Below, one piece after another: positions 45,041 through 53,936 of a stretch of 64,000 nucleotides of DNA. Position numbers and translations under genes: made by a program. The notes under the pieces were generated by a model that had not been told where the DNA came from, made no database searches, and was given only the letters and a program-made list of their open reading frames with translations. Numbering within the stretch: position 1 is the stretch's first letter; each line of letters begins with the position of its first letter. The stretch is from positions 86,142 through 150,141 of the forward strand of contig JAXDBS010000029.1 in assembly GCA_034678545.1 (NCBI GenBank), in the 5' to 3' direction. Origin of the DNA: UBA5614 sp034678545 (GTDB lineage Bacteria; Cloacimonadota; Cloacimonadia; Cloacimonadales; Cloacimonadaceae).

Positions 45041-45421
45041 CAATCCGTCGTCCTCGCGCAGGCGGGGACCCAGCCTGTTTTTTCTTAACCCACCCTGCCA
45101 CCCCTTTATTGTATGGGGCTGAGCCCCATGCCCCGTTTCCCTCAGCTGTCATCCCGGGATTAGGGACAAGCGTCCCCGCTTGTCCAGTACAGGCGGGACG
45201 CCTGTACCTACGGCTTCTTCACTGAACGTAACGACGGATGCCCACGTCTGTCGGATCAGTCCGCCGGGACGGCACAATGTAACCCGAAACGTCAGGGCCG
45301 GGCAGCAGGCATATGGGAAAAGAGTCCGGCAGGACGGCACATCCTGTTTGATGCTTTGTCCGGTATCGTCCTCCGGACTCACATCTTTTCAGGCTCGCAA
45401 TCCCGGCTCTCACGAGCCGGG
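45041..45421. repeat. Mosaic of dispersed repeat fragments
   Basis: The 44891-45687 gap has no gene. In order: 45041-45082 (piece of the 21421/29220 family), 45092-45135 (TGTATGGGGC family), 45161-45211 (two-hairpin REP-like element in reverse order: GGACAAGCG hairpin, then GTACAGGCG hairpin and CTAC), 45321-45340 (20 bases identical to 16017-16036), and 45402-45421 (CCCGGCTC-TCAC-GAGCCGGG hairpin, matching 15978-15997). Confidence 0.7.
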
Positions 45422-45687
45422 TTACAGCGTGCCGTCCTCCGCACTTCCCAATCCTCCTCTGTGTCATAACCACACTATGCGCTTATCACTTTGTGCTACT
45501 TCGTGTCTTTGTGTTTGTTAATTTCATCTTTTCCCGCCCGCCGCCCCGTTCATGGTTATGCGTTATGTGGTCTCACTGATCGTCTGTTTCTCACGCTTAA
45601 CGGTTATGAGTAAGGGCGGAGCCCTGTGACCCCTTGTCTGCGGCGTTACTGATTTTTGGAACACCCTTCCGTGTTTTCCGTGGTTGT

Positions 45688-46152
45688 TTACGTGCCCTGG
45701 ATGTCATGGGTCAGGTCAGACGTGTCCTCGATGGACGGCAGGAACTCCGCCGTCACGGCCCGGGCGATGGTCCGCACGTCGGCGTCCAGAGCCACGATGT
45801 CGGCGATGGTGACCTCGGTCAGGTCCACGTGTTCAGGGTCGCTCTTCTGCCAGGCGAACATCATCTTCAGGAACATGGAGAAGGCCGACGGGATCAGCGC
45901 GTCCGGCGCCACGTTCTCCTGCCCGTTGCGCAGGCAGTAGGCCTTGAAGTCGGCGTTGTAATCCTCGTCCACCTTGGACCACACGTCCGCCAGGTTCCTG
46001 GTGATCGTCCCCTTCAGGTGGTTGTTCGCGGTCAGGGTGGGATACACGTACTCCCGGCCGATGCACAGGTTGTCGTGCCGGTAGGACCCGTACACCATCT
46101 CGTCGATGGTTCCCGAATAGGTCTTGATGCCATACTTGAATGTGACTTTCAT
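45688..46152 (-). CDS. Hypothetical protein, unknown function
   Basis: A 154-residue protein starting MKVTFKYGIKTYSGTID at ATG 46152, with GGAGG 8 bases upstream; an ATG five codons earlier has no ribosome site of its own. The first 60 residues look like beta-strands (TFKYGIKTYSGTIDEMVYGSY), followed by a helical middle (RNLADVWSKVDEDYNADFKAYCL) and an acidic end. No signal peptide and no family I can name. Downstream is repeat DNA. Codon use looks ordinary for the region. Confidence 0.6.
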   Translation of the reverse strand: MKVTFKYGIKTYSGTIDEMVYGSYRHDNLCIGREYVYPTLTANNHLKGTITRNLADVWSKVDEDYNADFKAYCLRNGQENVAPDALIPSAFSMFLKMMFAWQKSDPEHVDLTEVTIADIVALDADVRTIARAVTAEFLPSIEDTSDLTHDIQGT

Positions 46153-46614
46153 GTCAATGTCCTCCATCTTTTTTTTAGCTAATTGGTCGCGACATTTATT
46201 AGCCTCTATTAATATATGCCGACGCCTGGCGCATTACCGACGGCTGCCCAGATTTTTCCTTGGAAGCATTGTATCTTATTGCAATTTATATTGCTTTGTG
46301 CCGTCTTAAAATGCCCACTTACCCCTATCCGCTTTCCCCGCAGGAAGATGTTAACCATGCTGTGATTAATTGTATATTAGTAATGATGATAGATTGCATT
46401 AAACAAAGATTCCCCCGTGACTTCAATCGGCTTGACCGGTTCCGAATTCACCCTTTATCCCTTAAAAACTGGTTCAATTCATGCTAAGAGATTTCGTCGG
46501 AACAGCCGTAAAATGTTACATTATAAAAATAATATTAGAGTTACTGATAATATAACTTGACAGCTTATCCGGGCCAGATTTCAGTGTCCCCGTAATAAAA
46601 CACAGGAGGCTTCT

Positions 46615-47262
46615 ATGAGTTACGTGTATGATTATCTGGCAGGCGCACCGGAAGAGCATCTGGTCGTCAGCGCCGGACGCAGGGAGGTCAGTTTCAGCTT
46701 TCAGGGCCGCAGTTTCAGCCTGGAGCGCACCAAGGGGGCGCAGTATCTGGTCGAGCTGCTTCTGCATCCCTACCAGGGCATTTCCTCCGCCGCGCTCTAC
46801 GCCCTGGTCAACCACCAGCCGCCCCGCTGCGGCAGGCCCGAACAGGCGGGACTGGGCCCCGACTGCGCCAGGCCCTGTTTCCACAACCTGCTGCCGGCTC
46901 CCCTGGCTGATCCCCAAGCCCTCCGCGAGGTCAGGCAAAGGCTGAACCTGCTGACCCTGCAGCTGGCCGAAGCGGAGCAGGGAAACGATTTGGGGCGGGG
47001 GGAAGAGCTCAAACTGGAGCGTGACGCCCTGGTCGATTACCTGCTGCAGTCTTCCTCCGCCCGCCTGTCCGGCCCGGATCAGGCGGATCTTGACCACAAG
47101 TGCAGCGACAGCGTCTACCAGGCCATGCAGAGGGTTCTGCGGGCCATCCGGCGCCAGGATCCGGCCCTGGCCCAACTGCTGGATAGCTGCCTGCGGCTGT
47201 GGGGCGAGCTGCTGTTCATCCCCGCCCCCCACTTTTCGGTTCTGGTCATGGAGCATCCCTGA
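46615..47262 (+). CDS. Cytoplasmic protein with winged-helix-like N-terminus and coiled-coil, stand-alone form
   Basis: A 215-residue protein. The first 70 residues (VSFSFQGRSFSLERTKGAQY to GISSAALYALV) match in pattern a small domain known from C-terminal parts of large regulators, written loosely as beta-strands then kG-x-x-YL-x-x-LL-x-x-P. The rest, LREVRQRLNLLTLQLAEAEQ, GEELKLERDALVDYLL and QAMQRVLRAIRRQDPALAQLL, corresponds to the coiled-coil and helical part that follows in those proteins. Here it forms a gene by itself. The ribosome site ACAGGAGG is good, and cTTGACAg lies at 46557. The preceding 46153-46614 gap is A+T-rich with no convincing gene. Confidence 0.6.
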   Translation: MSYVYDYLAGAPEEHLVVSAGRREVSFSFQGRSFSLERTKGAQYLVELLLHPYQGISSAALYALVNHQPPRCGRPEQAGLGPDCARPCFHNLLPAPLADPQALREVRQRLNLLTLQLAEAEQGNDLGRGEELKLERDALVDYLLQSSSARLSGPDQADLDHKCSDSVYQAMQRVLRAIRRQDPALAQLLDSCLRLWGELLFIPAPHFSVLVMEHP

Positions 47263-47342
47263 AGCTTGATGTTAGTAAATATAATATTACGCTACAGGGA
47301 TTTGATACGGGTCGAGCCGACTGACGTCGGGAGGGCGCTCCT

Positions 47343-48584
47343 TCAGATATGCAGGCGGCGGTTGTCCAGCCAGCTCTGGGCCGAAGCGAAAACCAGGAAC
47401 CCGGCGGAGGCAATGAACACAGACACCAGGCCCAGGCTGCGGTAGAGGACGAGGGCCAGCAGGGGGGCCAGGATGCCCCGTATCCCTGTAAGGGTGACGT
47501 GCACGCTCTGGTAAGCGCTGGCCTCCCCGCTGCCGGCGAAGAAGATGGAGCCCAGGTTCCAGGCCAGGTTGACCCCCGCCATGGCCAGACCGAAGACGGC
47601 AAAGGCGAGATAGGCCATCCCCTGCGCCAGCCAGGGCCAAGGCGTCAGCAGGCTGGCCGCGATCAGCAGCAGCGGGAACAGGGCCAGCAGCCCGAAAAAG
47701 ATCGAGATGAAGCGGAAGGGGTGCAGCCGGTCGTGCCACTTGCCCAGCCAGGGTGAAAGCAGCAGCATGGGGATCTGGGCGATCACGCCCTTGGCGATGA
47801 AATTTCCCGTGTAGGTCAGCTTCAGCATATCCACCAGGAAGATGGGCAGCACCGGCTGCAGGACGATGAAGCCCATGCCATAAATGGAGAAGCTGCGCTC
47901 GAAGGAGGCAAACGGCTTGTCCTCGCGCAGCAGGGCGAGCGTATTGCGGAAGGGGGCATGGATGGCCTCCCTCCAGCTTGGGGACTGGCAATCCCCGGCC
48001 GCCCGCGTTTCCCGGATCGGGATGAAGGAGAGCAAAACGGCCGAAACAAATCCCGCCAACCCCGTCAATGCCAGGATCTGGCGGAAGCTCTGCCCGTCAT
48101 GGTCCAGCCAGCGTCCGGCCAGAAAAGTGAAAGCGATGGTCACCACCAGCCCCAGGGACAGCGTGTAGCCATATATCCGGCCCCGCCGCCCCGGCTCCAG
48201 GTTCTTCTGGTAGATCGTGTTCTGCGCCGGGATCAGCAGCGAGTTAAAGGAAAACACCAGCCCCAGCAGGATCATGAACTGCGGCATCCCGCTCAGCCAC
48301 AGCCCCCAGACCAGGCACAGACGGCCCAGCACCCCCACCGCCAGGAAGTAGCGAGCCTTGTGGCAGGACCGCTCAAACAGCCGCCCCCACCAGATGGAGA
48401 GCAGGTTGGAAACCGGCCAGATCATGGTCAGCAGGGTCAGCTGCAGCGCGCTGGCGTGCAGAGCCTTGCGCGAAATGATGTCCTGCGTCTGGTTCAGGCT
48501 CTGCACCACACCGTTGAACAGGGCTGACCACAGCAGCAGGCGCGCCGTCTGCTGCTCCAGCGGGTTCAGGTTCTTGAAACGCAT
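47343..48584 (-). CDS. Major facilitator superfamily transporter
   Basis: A 413-residue membrane protein with about twelve hydrophobic helices in two halves. It carries an MFS-like loop motif after helix 2 (WWGRLFERSCHKARYFLAVG) and a central cytoplasmic stretch (RETRAAGDCQSPSWREA) between halves. It probably exports or imports a small molecule by proton coupling; the substrate cannot be inferred. The start ATG at 48584 has AAGGGAG upstream. It converges on the preceding plus-strand gene with only 80 bases between, and diverges from the DUF4390 operon. Confidence 0.85.
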   Translation of the reverse strand: MRFKNLNPLEQQTARLLLWSALFNGVVQSLNQTQDIISRKALHASALQLTLLTMIWPVSNLLSIWWGRLFERSCHKARYFLAVGVLGRLCLVWGLWLSGMPQFMILLGLVFSFNSLLIPAQNTIYQKNLEPGRRGRIYGYTLSLGLVVTIAFTFLAGRWLDHDGQSFRQILALTGLAGFVSAVLLSFIPIRETRAAGDCQSPSWREAIHAPFRNTLALLREDKPFASFERSFSIYGMGFIVLQPVLPIFLVDMLKLTYTGNFIAKGVIAQIPMLLLSPWLGKWHDRLHPFRFISIFFGLLALFPLLLIAASLLTPWPWLAQGMAYLAFAVFGLAMAGVNLAWNLGSIFFAGSGEASAYQSVHVTLTGIRGILAPLLALVLYRSLGLVSVFIASAGFLVFASAQSWLDNRRLHI

Positions 48585-48617
48585 ATGCTCCCTTAAATCA
48601 ATTACGATGTCAGCCTA

Positions 48618-48647
48618 AGCGCTGGCTTCAGCCGGCAGGTCCACCGT
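48618..48647. repeat. 30-base block identical to 15808-15837
   Basis: An exact match over 30 bases around CTGGCTTCAGCCGGCAGG, found in the short gap between the divergent MFS and DUF4390 genes. It is partly palindromic (CTGGCT-TC-AGCCGG). Confidence 0.75.
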
Positions 48648-48876
48648 CAGCCAAATCGCTTCACACCAAATCTGCACCATGCCAAATTGTCAACCGTCTT
48701 CCTGTTCCACCCCGCCGCTGCTTCTGCTTGACAAGATTCCGCCCCGGATGAAGCTTGGCATCGGAGACAGGCAGGCGTGTCACCCGGCTCAGGGGACCGG
48801 AAGGGATCAGGCCGCGCGAGCGCCTGAAGCTTTCCGGCAGGCCGGGAACAACCGAAGAAGAAGGAACAGGCTGCTT

Positions 48877-49425
48877 ATGCTGCAAGGTTTTTTGGGCAAG
48901 GTCATGGCCGGGCTGCTGTCCGTGTCCAGCCTGATGTTTTCCTCCTACCAGGGCAACGACCCCGCCTTCCGGCCTTTGCAGAGCCGGGCCGGGGAAAATT
49001 ACCTGATCATCGTCGCCCGGCTGGAACACGCCTTTGACAATGATTTCTCCGACGTCTTCAAATGCGGCAAGCCGGTCAACGTCATGTTCAGGGTCGATCT
49101 CAGGCACGGAGGCAGCGTCGTTGTCACGCGCACCTATCGCCACACCGTGACCTATGACCCCATGAACGCCGCCTGGGAGCTTTCCAGGTCCGAAAACGGC
49201 CGCCGCGACATCTACACCCGGTACAGCCAGCTGCTGGAGGAGGTCTCCCTGCTGGAATGCTCTTTGCCCCGCAACTCCGCCTGGCGCAGCATCGAAGCCC
49301 GAGCCGAGGCCTGGCTGCAGCCCGTCGAGCTGACCCAGCCCCAGCGCACCGTCGACCTCATGATGTTTTGGAAATACAAGCGGCCCTCCACCCGCACCAG
49401 CTTCAACCTGCCCCCCACTACCTGA
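48877..49425 (+). CDS. DUF4390-type protein, first gene of an NtrY/NtrX-like operon
   Basis: A 182-residue protein that I start at ATG 48877 (MLQGFLGKVMAGLLSVSSLMF), which gives a signal-peptide-like N-terminus after GAAGGAACAGG; the frame is open further up to 48679 but that stretch overlaps repeat DNA. The body (AGENYLIIVARLEHAFDNDF, VNVMFRVDLRHGG, AEAWLQPVELTQPQ) has the all-beta periplasmic pattern of DUF4390 proteins, which in many proteobacteria sit next to a NtrY-like kinase, as here. The kinase starts 7 bases after its stop. It may sense an envelope state for the kinase (inference). Confidence 0.65.
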   Translation: MLQGFLGKVMAGLLSVSSLMFSSYQGNDPAFRPLQSRAGENYLIIVARLEHAFDNDFSDVFKCGKPVNVMFRVDLRHGGSVVVTRTYRHTVTYDPMNAAWELSRSENGRRDIYTRYSQLLEEVSLLECSLPRNSAWRSIEARAEAWLQPVELTQPQRTVDLMMFWKYKRPSTRTSFNLPPTT

Positions 49426-49432
49426 GGCAGCC

Positions 49433-50614
49433 GTGAAACTGCTCCGACCAGGCCTGCGCACCTTCATCTTCGGACTCTACATCATCCTGACCATCGGCAG
49501 CCTGATCGTCCTCAACCAGTTTTTCCTGCACAAGACCAACCAGATCACCAGCGGCTTTGACCGCATGCAGCTGCAGGAATCACTCGGCCGGCTCCATTTC
49601 GCCACCCCGGAGGACAGCCTGGCAGCCCGCGGCAGCCTCAACCAGTACGGCGAATCACTGCTCGGCATCAAGTCCGCCCTGCGCGAGACCCGGATCTATT
49701 CCGTGCTCATCCTGGTCGGCCTGATCCTGGCCTCCGGCCTGCTCTTCACCCTGATCTTCCTCCGCCTGAGCAAGCCCCTCGTGGCGCTCCAGAACGCCAC
49801 CGAGCAGATCCGGCAGGGCAACTACAAGGTGCAGCTGCCGGAGAAGGGCATCCACGAGATGAAGACCCTGGCCAATTCCTTCAACCGCATGTCCGACCAG
49901 CTGGCCGGCACTCAGAAACAACTCCTGCTGGCAGAAAAGGAAATGATCTGGAAGGACCTCTCCCGCATCCTGGCCCACGAGATCAAGAACCCCCTCACTC
50001 CCATCCAGCTCGCGGTCCAGCGCTTGGGCGAAAAGCTGGAGACGGAGCCGGAGAAGCTGATGGAACTGCTTCCCGACACGCTGCGCATCATCCAGCAGGA
50101 AGTGGAAAACCTGCGCCTGCTGGCCCAGGAATTCAGCACCTTCGCCAAGGCGGCCCAGCCCCAGCCCGAAAACTTTGACCCCGCCGCCGCTATCCGAGAG
50201 ACCGTCGCCTCCTACCAGGCGGATGTCCCCATCAGCCTCGACCTGCAGGAAAACCTGTCTCTCTGCTTTGACCGGACCCACTTCTACCAGATCCTCACCA
50301 ACATCATCCAGAACGGCATCGACGCCTCCGAAGCCGGCCAACCACTCGCTGTCAGCCTGCGCGCCGAAGGCAACGGCCTCCTGGTCAGCATCCGGGACCA
50401 GGGCTGCGGCATCCCGGAAGAGGACCTCGGCCGCATCTTCGAACCCTATTTCTCCCGCAAACACTACGGAACGGGGCTCGGCCTCGCTTTGGTCAAACGC
50501 CTGGCCGAAGCCAACCAGGCCTCCATCCGCGTCTCCAGCCAGATAGGCCGGGGCAGCGAATTCACCCTCGTAACCGCTGAGGCCGCCGCTAACCAAGCAG
50601 AGAAGGATTTATGA
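49433..50614 (+). CDS. Membrane sensor histidine kinase, NtrY-like
   Basis: A 393-residue kinase with a GTG start at 49433. Two membrane helices (about 8-30 and 85-108) flank a small periplasmic domain of about 50 residues. HAMP follows (RLSKPLVALQNATEQIRQGN), then HisKA with LAHEIKNPLTPIQLAVQRL (phospho-acceptor H182), then HATPase_c with NIIQNGIDAS, IRDQGCGIPEED and GTGLGLALVKRL. The NPLTPIQL form is typical of NtrY and related sensors. It overlaps the response-regulator gene by 4 bases. No PAS domain is visible, unlike full-length NtrY. The signal it reads may come through the DUF4390 neighbour. Confidence 0.9.
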   Translation: MKLLRPGLRTFIFGLYIILTIGSLIVLNQFFLHKTNQITSGFDRMQLQESLGRLHFATPEDSLAARGSLNQYGESLLGIKSALRETRIYSVLILVGLILASGLLFTLIFLRLSKPLVALQNATEQIRQGNYKVQLPEKGIHEMKTLANSFNRMSDQLAGTQKQLLLAEKEMIWKDLSRILAHEIKNPLTPIQLAVQRLGEKLETEPEKLMELLPDTLRIIQQEVENLRLLAQEFSTFAKAAQPQPENFDPAAAIRETVASYQADVPISLDLQENLSLCFDRTHFYQILTNIIQNGIDASEAGQPLAVSLRAEGNGLLVSIRDQGCGIPEEDLGRIFEPYFSRKHYGTGLGLALVKRLAEANQASIRVSSQIGRGSEFTLVTAEAAANQAEKDL

Positions 50615-51966
50615 AAGTTCTCATCATCGACGACGAAAAAAACATCTGCCACACCCTCCAGGGCATCCTGGAAGACGAGCGTTACATGGTCGCCTGCGCC
50701 CTCAGCGGACGCGAGGGCGTCAAGGCCTTTGACGAGTTCGAACCCGACGCCCTCCTCCTGGACGTCAAGCTGCAGGACATCAGCGGCATCGACATCCTGG
50801 ACGGCGTGATGAAATCCGACCACCGCGTCCCCGTCATCATGATCTCCGGCAACAGCAACATCAGCGACGCCGTCAAAGCCATCAAGCTGGGCGCTTTTGA
50901 CTTTCTGGAAAAGCCCCTCTCCCTGCCCAAGGTCCGCGTCACTGTCAAAAAGGCGCTCGAGTTTCGGCAGCTGACCCTGCAGATGGCCCAGCTGCGCGAG
51001 CAGTCGGAGCGCGAATGGAACATGGTGGGAGAAAGCAAGGTCATGCAGGAACTGCAGCAGGTGATCGGCCGCGTCGCACCTTCCGGCGCCAAGATCCTGA
51101 TCCGGGGCGAAAGCGGCACCGGCAAGGAGCTGATCGCCCGCGCCATCCACAACCGCAGCCCCCGCTTCAACCTCCCCTTCATCAAGTTCAACTCCGCCGC
51201 CATCCCCAGGGAGCTGGTCGAAAGCGAACTCTTCGGATATGAACGCGGCGCCTTCACCGGCGCGGTCGGCAGCAAGCGCGGCAAGCTGGAGGAGGCGGAC
51301 GGCGGCACCCTCTTCCTCGACGAGATCGGGGACATGGACCTGGCCGCCCAGGCCAAGATCCTGCGCGTCATCCAGGAAGGCGAATTCGAGCGCGTGGGCA
51401 GCAACAAGACCCACCGCATCGACGTCCGCGTCATCGCCGCCACCAACAAGGACCTGGAGGCCATGGTGGCCGACGGCAGCTTCCGCGAAGACCTCTTCTA
51501 CCGTCTCAACGTCGTCCCCGTCATCAGCCCCACCCTGCGCGAACGCAAGGAGGACATCCCGCTCCTGATCGGTTATTTCTCCACCTGCATGGCCGGCGAG
51601 CTCAAAACCCCCGTCAAAACCTTCGCCCCCGACGCCCTCGCCTGCCTCCAGCAGATGAGCTTCCCGGGCAACGTGCGCGAGCTCAAGAACCTGGTGGAAC
51701 GCATCTATATCCTCAGCGACCAGAAAACCGTCACCCGTTCCGTCCTCGACGTTTGCGGCAGCAGTTCCGCCCCCGGAACCCGCCCGGACGATCTCGCCTT
51801 CTGGAACGAGACCGCCCCCTTCACCCAGAAAAAACGCGAGTTCGAAACCCGCTACTTCTCCATCCAGCTCCGCCTGCACGGCGGCAGCGTCTCCAAGACC
51901 GCCGAAGCCCTCGGCCTCCAACAGAGCAACCTCAGCCGCAAACTGCACGAGCTGGGCATCTTATAA
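50611..51966 (+). CDS. Sigma-54-dependent response regulator, NtrX/NtrC family
   Basis: A 451-residue regulator with three domains. The receiver (1-120) has the phospho-acceptor D51 in LLLDVKLQDISG and Lys in FLEKP. The AAA+ domain has Walker A GESGTGKE near 166-173, the sigma-54 contact loop GAFTGA (213-218) and Walker B GGTLFLDEIGD. The C-terminal Fis-type helix-turn-helix is GGSVSKTAEALGLQQSNLSR. Activated by the kinase upstream, it would open promoters bound by RNA polymerase with sigma-54. I found no convincing -24/-12 site near the genes here, so targets are unknown. Confidence 0.93.
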   Translation: MKVLIIDDEKNICHTLQGILEDERYMVACALSGREGVKAFDEFEPDALLLDVKLQDISGIDILDGVMKSDHRVPVIMISGNSNISDAVKAIKLGAFDFLEKPLSLPKVRVTVKKALEFRQLTLQMAQLREQSEREWNMVGESKVMQELQQVIGRVAPSGAKILIRGESGTGKELIARAIHNRSPRFNLPFIKFNSAAIPRELVESELFGYERGAFTGAVGSKRGKLEEADGGTLFLDEIGDMDLAAQAKILRVIQEGEFERVGSNKTHRIDVRVIAATNKDLEAMVADGSFREDLFYRLNVVPVISPTLRERKEDIPLLIGYFSTCMAGELKTPVKTFAPDALACLQQMSFPGNVRELKNLVERIYILSDQKTVTRSVLDVCGSSSAPGTRPDDLAFWNETAPFTQKKREFETRYFSIQLRLHGGSVSKTAEALGLQQSNLSRKLHELGIL

Positions 51967-52064
51967 GCTGATTCCGTTTCGCTCCAGCAGCCGGCGGTTT
52001 TCCCCGGCCCGGTCATTTCCGGCCGGAGAGTTCTAACTCGGAAGTACAGCCCCCTGTCCTGATG

Positions 52065-53696
52065 CTAATCAGCGGCCACCGCTGTGACACGGTAGAATTT
52101 GGGTGACAGCAAGGCTCCGCCCGTGTGCGTCCAGGACAGGGATGTGGTCTCGGCCAGGTTGTAGGTTCCGGTCAGGCTGTCCAGCCAATAAACATTGTAG
52201 CAGGCAGGGGTGACAGGTTGGCCGTTGGTGTCCTGGCTTGTCGGGTCCCAACTCAGGACCAGGTCGCTGCCGCTGACGGAGAGGGCGAGGTTTTGGGGAG
52301 GCAGGGGCTGGGCGATTTCCCTCTGTTTGGCCACGAAAAAATCGTTGTAACCGGAGGGGGCGGGATTTACCAGGGTATGGGCGCCGAAATCGGCTGTGCC
52401 CTGGAAAGTGCCGGTCAGATAGGTGCTGCCCGCATTATCCACCGACATCCCGTAGCAGTAATCATAGCTCGTCCCGCCGGCGCGCGCAGCCCAGACCCAG
52501 TTGCCGGCGGCATCCAGTTTGGCGTTGAAGATGTCGGTTTGCCCGGCGCTGGCCAGGGTGTCGTCCCCCAGGACGGCATTGCCGTAGAAATATCCCGAGA
52601 CATGAAGATTGCCGCTGCTGTCCAGGGCGATGTTGTTACCGTAATCATGAAGGGTGCCTCCGCCGCGGGTTGCCCATTGCCAGTTGCCGTCGGTATCCAG
52701 TTTGGCGGCAAAGATGTCTATGGCGCCCGCCCCGGTCAGGGTTTGGCTGCCAAACCCGGCATTCAAACCGAAATAACCTGTGACAAAGCAGTTGCCGGCC
52801 GCGTCCGCGGCAATGCATTTGCCAGCACCGTACGCGCTGGAGTTGACCGTTCTCACCCACACCCAGTTGCCGCTGGCGTCCAGCTTGACCACAAAGCAAT
52901 CGGGGGCGCCGGACGAGGTGATCTGCTCCGCCCCAAAATCCGCCGTTCCTCTGAAATAACCGGTGGCATAGCAGTTTCCGTCGGCATCCACGGCGACAGA
53001 CTCGCAGATATCTCCTGCGGCCGCGTTGCTGCCGCCGCGTTTGGCCCACAGCCAGTTGCCGTTGGCATCCAGTTTGGAGATGAAAAAGTCATACCCCCCG
53101 GCGCCGGTGAGACTGGTGGCGCCGAAGGAGGCAGGGATACCCTCAACGCTTGTAAAATAGCCTGAAATGTAGAGGTTTCCGCCGCTGTCCCTGGCAATGC
53201 ATTCCGGCGCGTCATAGCCGGTCCCGCCTGCCCGGGTTGCCCAAAGCCAGGTGCCGCTGCCGCTCAGTTTGGCGACGTATACATCGTAACTTCCTGCCGC
53301 GGTCAGAGTGGTTTCGCCAATTTGGGTGGTCAGGGAAAAAGAGCCGGTCAGGTAGATGTTGCCGTCGTTATCCAGAACCAGGCTGATTCCCGTATCATCA
53401 CTGGATCCCCCTGCCCGGATCGCCCACAGCCAGTTGCCGGCGGGGTCGAGTTTGGCGACGTAAATATCCGTTCCGCCCTGGCTGACCAGGGAATCAGCGC
53501 CAAAGACGGCCGGATTGGCGGCGGTGGAGTAAAAATGACCGGCCACATAACTGTTCCCGGTGCTGTCAGTGACTATGCTGGTGCCATATTCATCGTAATA
53601 GTTGTTTGCCTTGGCGGCCCACTGCCACTGGGGGATCTGGGCGAGCGACATACCGCACAAAAGCATCAGAGCTGTAATTATCAGGACTCGGTTCAT
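52065..53696 (-). CDS. Secreted SBBP-type beta-propeller protein with C-terminal Fn3
   Basis: A 543-residue exported protein (signal peptide MNRVLIITALMLLCGMSLAQ). It consists of about eight SBBP-like repeats, each with G-N-W-x-W-A-x-R-A-G-G and D-x-x-G-N-x-Y-x-(T/S)-G-x-F (for example DNDGNIYLTGSF, DADGNCYATGYF), which should fold into a propeller. It then has one Fn3 domain (PPQNLALSVSGSDLVLSWDP) that ends the chain at FYRVTAVAAD. There is no T9SS sorting domain, unlike most neighbours. Ribosome site AAAAGGAGAAAA. cTTGACAg lies 150 bases upstream. It faces the NtrX-like gene tail to tail. Confidence 0.82.
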   Translation of the reverse strand: MNRVLIITALMLLCGMSLAQIPQWQWAAKANNYYDEYGTSIVTDSTGNSYVAGHFYSTAANPAVFGADSLVSQGGTDIYVAKLDPAGNWLWAIRAGGSSDDTGISLVLDNDGNIYLTGSFSLTTQIGETTLTAAGSYDVYVAKLSGSGTWLWATRAGGTGYDAPECIARDSGGNLYISGYFTSVEGIPASFGATSLTGAGGYDFFISKLDANGNWLWAKRGGSNAAAGDICESVAVDADGNCYATGYFRGTADFGAEQITSSGAPDCFVVKLDASGNWVWVRTVNSSAYGAGKCIAADAAGNCFVTGYFGLNAGFGSQTLTGAGAIDIFAAKLDTDGNWQWATRGGGTLHDYGNNIALDSSGNLHVSGYFYGNAVLGDDTLASAGQTDIFNAKLDAAGNWVWAARAGGTSYDYCYGMSVDNAGSTYLTGTFQGTADFGAHTLVNPAPSGYNDFFVAKQREIAQPLPPQNLALSVSGSDLVLSWDPTSQDTNGQPVTPACYNVYWLDSLTGTYNLAETTSLSWTHTGGALLSPKFYRVTAVAAD

Positions 53697-53936
53697 GCCG
53701 TTTTCTCCTTTTCATAACCTGCAAAACACGCTGCACCCCGCCCTCTTCATGTTTCCAGCGGGGAATGGACTCTCTCAGGCTGCAGGTTTAGCGTATATTT
53801 CACTAAGTCAGTAGTCTCTTTGCAGCCAATCTGCGGCATTCTGTCAAGATTTTTGTCAAACCCTGCCCGCAACGCAACCAGCCTCTCATTGATTTGTTCC
53901 TTTTCCGGCCGTTGTCTCCCGCTTCGCCCCGGGAAG

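Noticed and set aside
44714..46152. Small unknown genes as part of a prophage
   Set aside because: There are no phage structural, integrase or lysis genes; only two small proteins in repeat DNA.
46260..46487. 75-codon plus-strand frame upstream of the 46615 gene
   Set aside because: No ribosome site, A+T-rich composition and low-complexity content; more likely non-coding leader DNA.
48679..48876. Upstream extension of the DUF4390 gene
   Set aside because: The extra 66 residues lack a ribosome site and a plausible signal peptide; the start at 48877 has both.
50464..51948. 494-codon minus-strand frame opposite the NtrX-like regulator
   Set aside because: It mirrors a gene with unmistakable receiver, AAA+ and Fis domains; its composition (Gly/Ala/Asp/Val) is typical of an antisense shadow.
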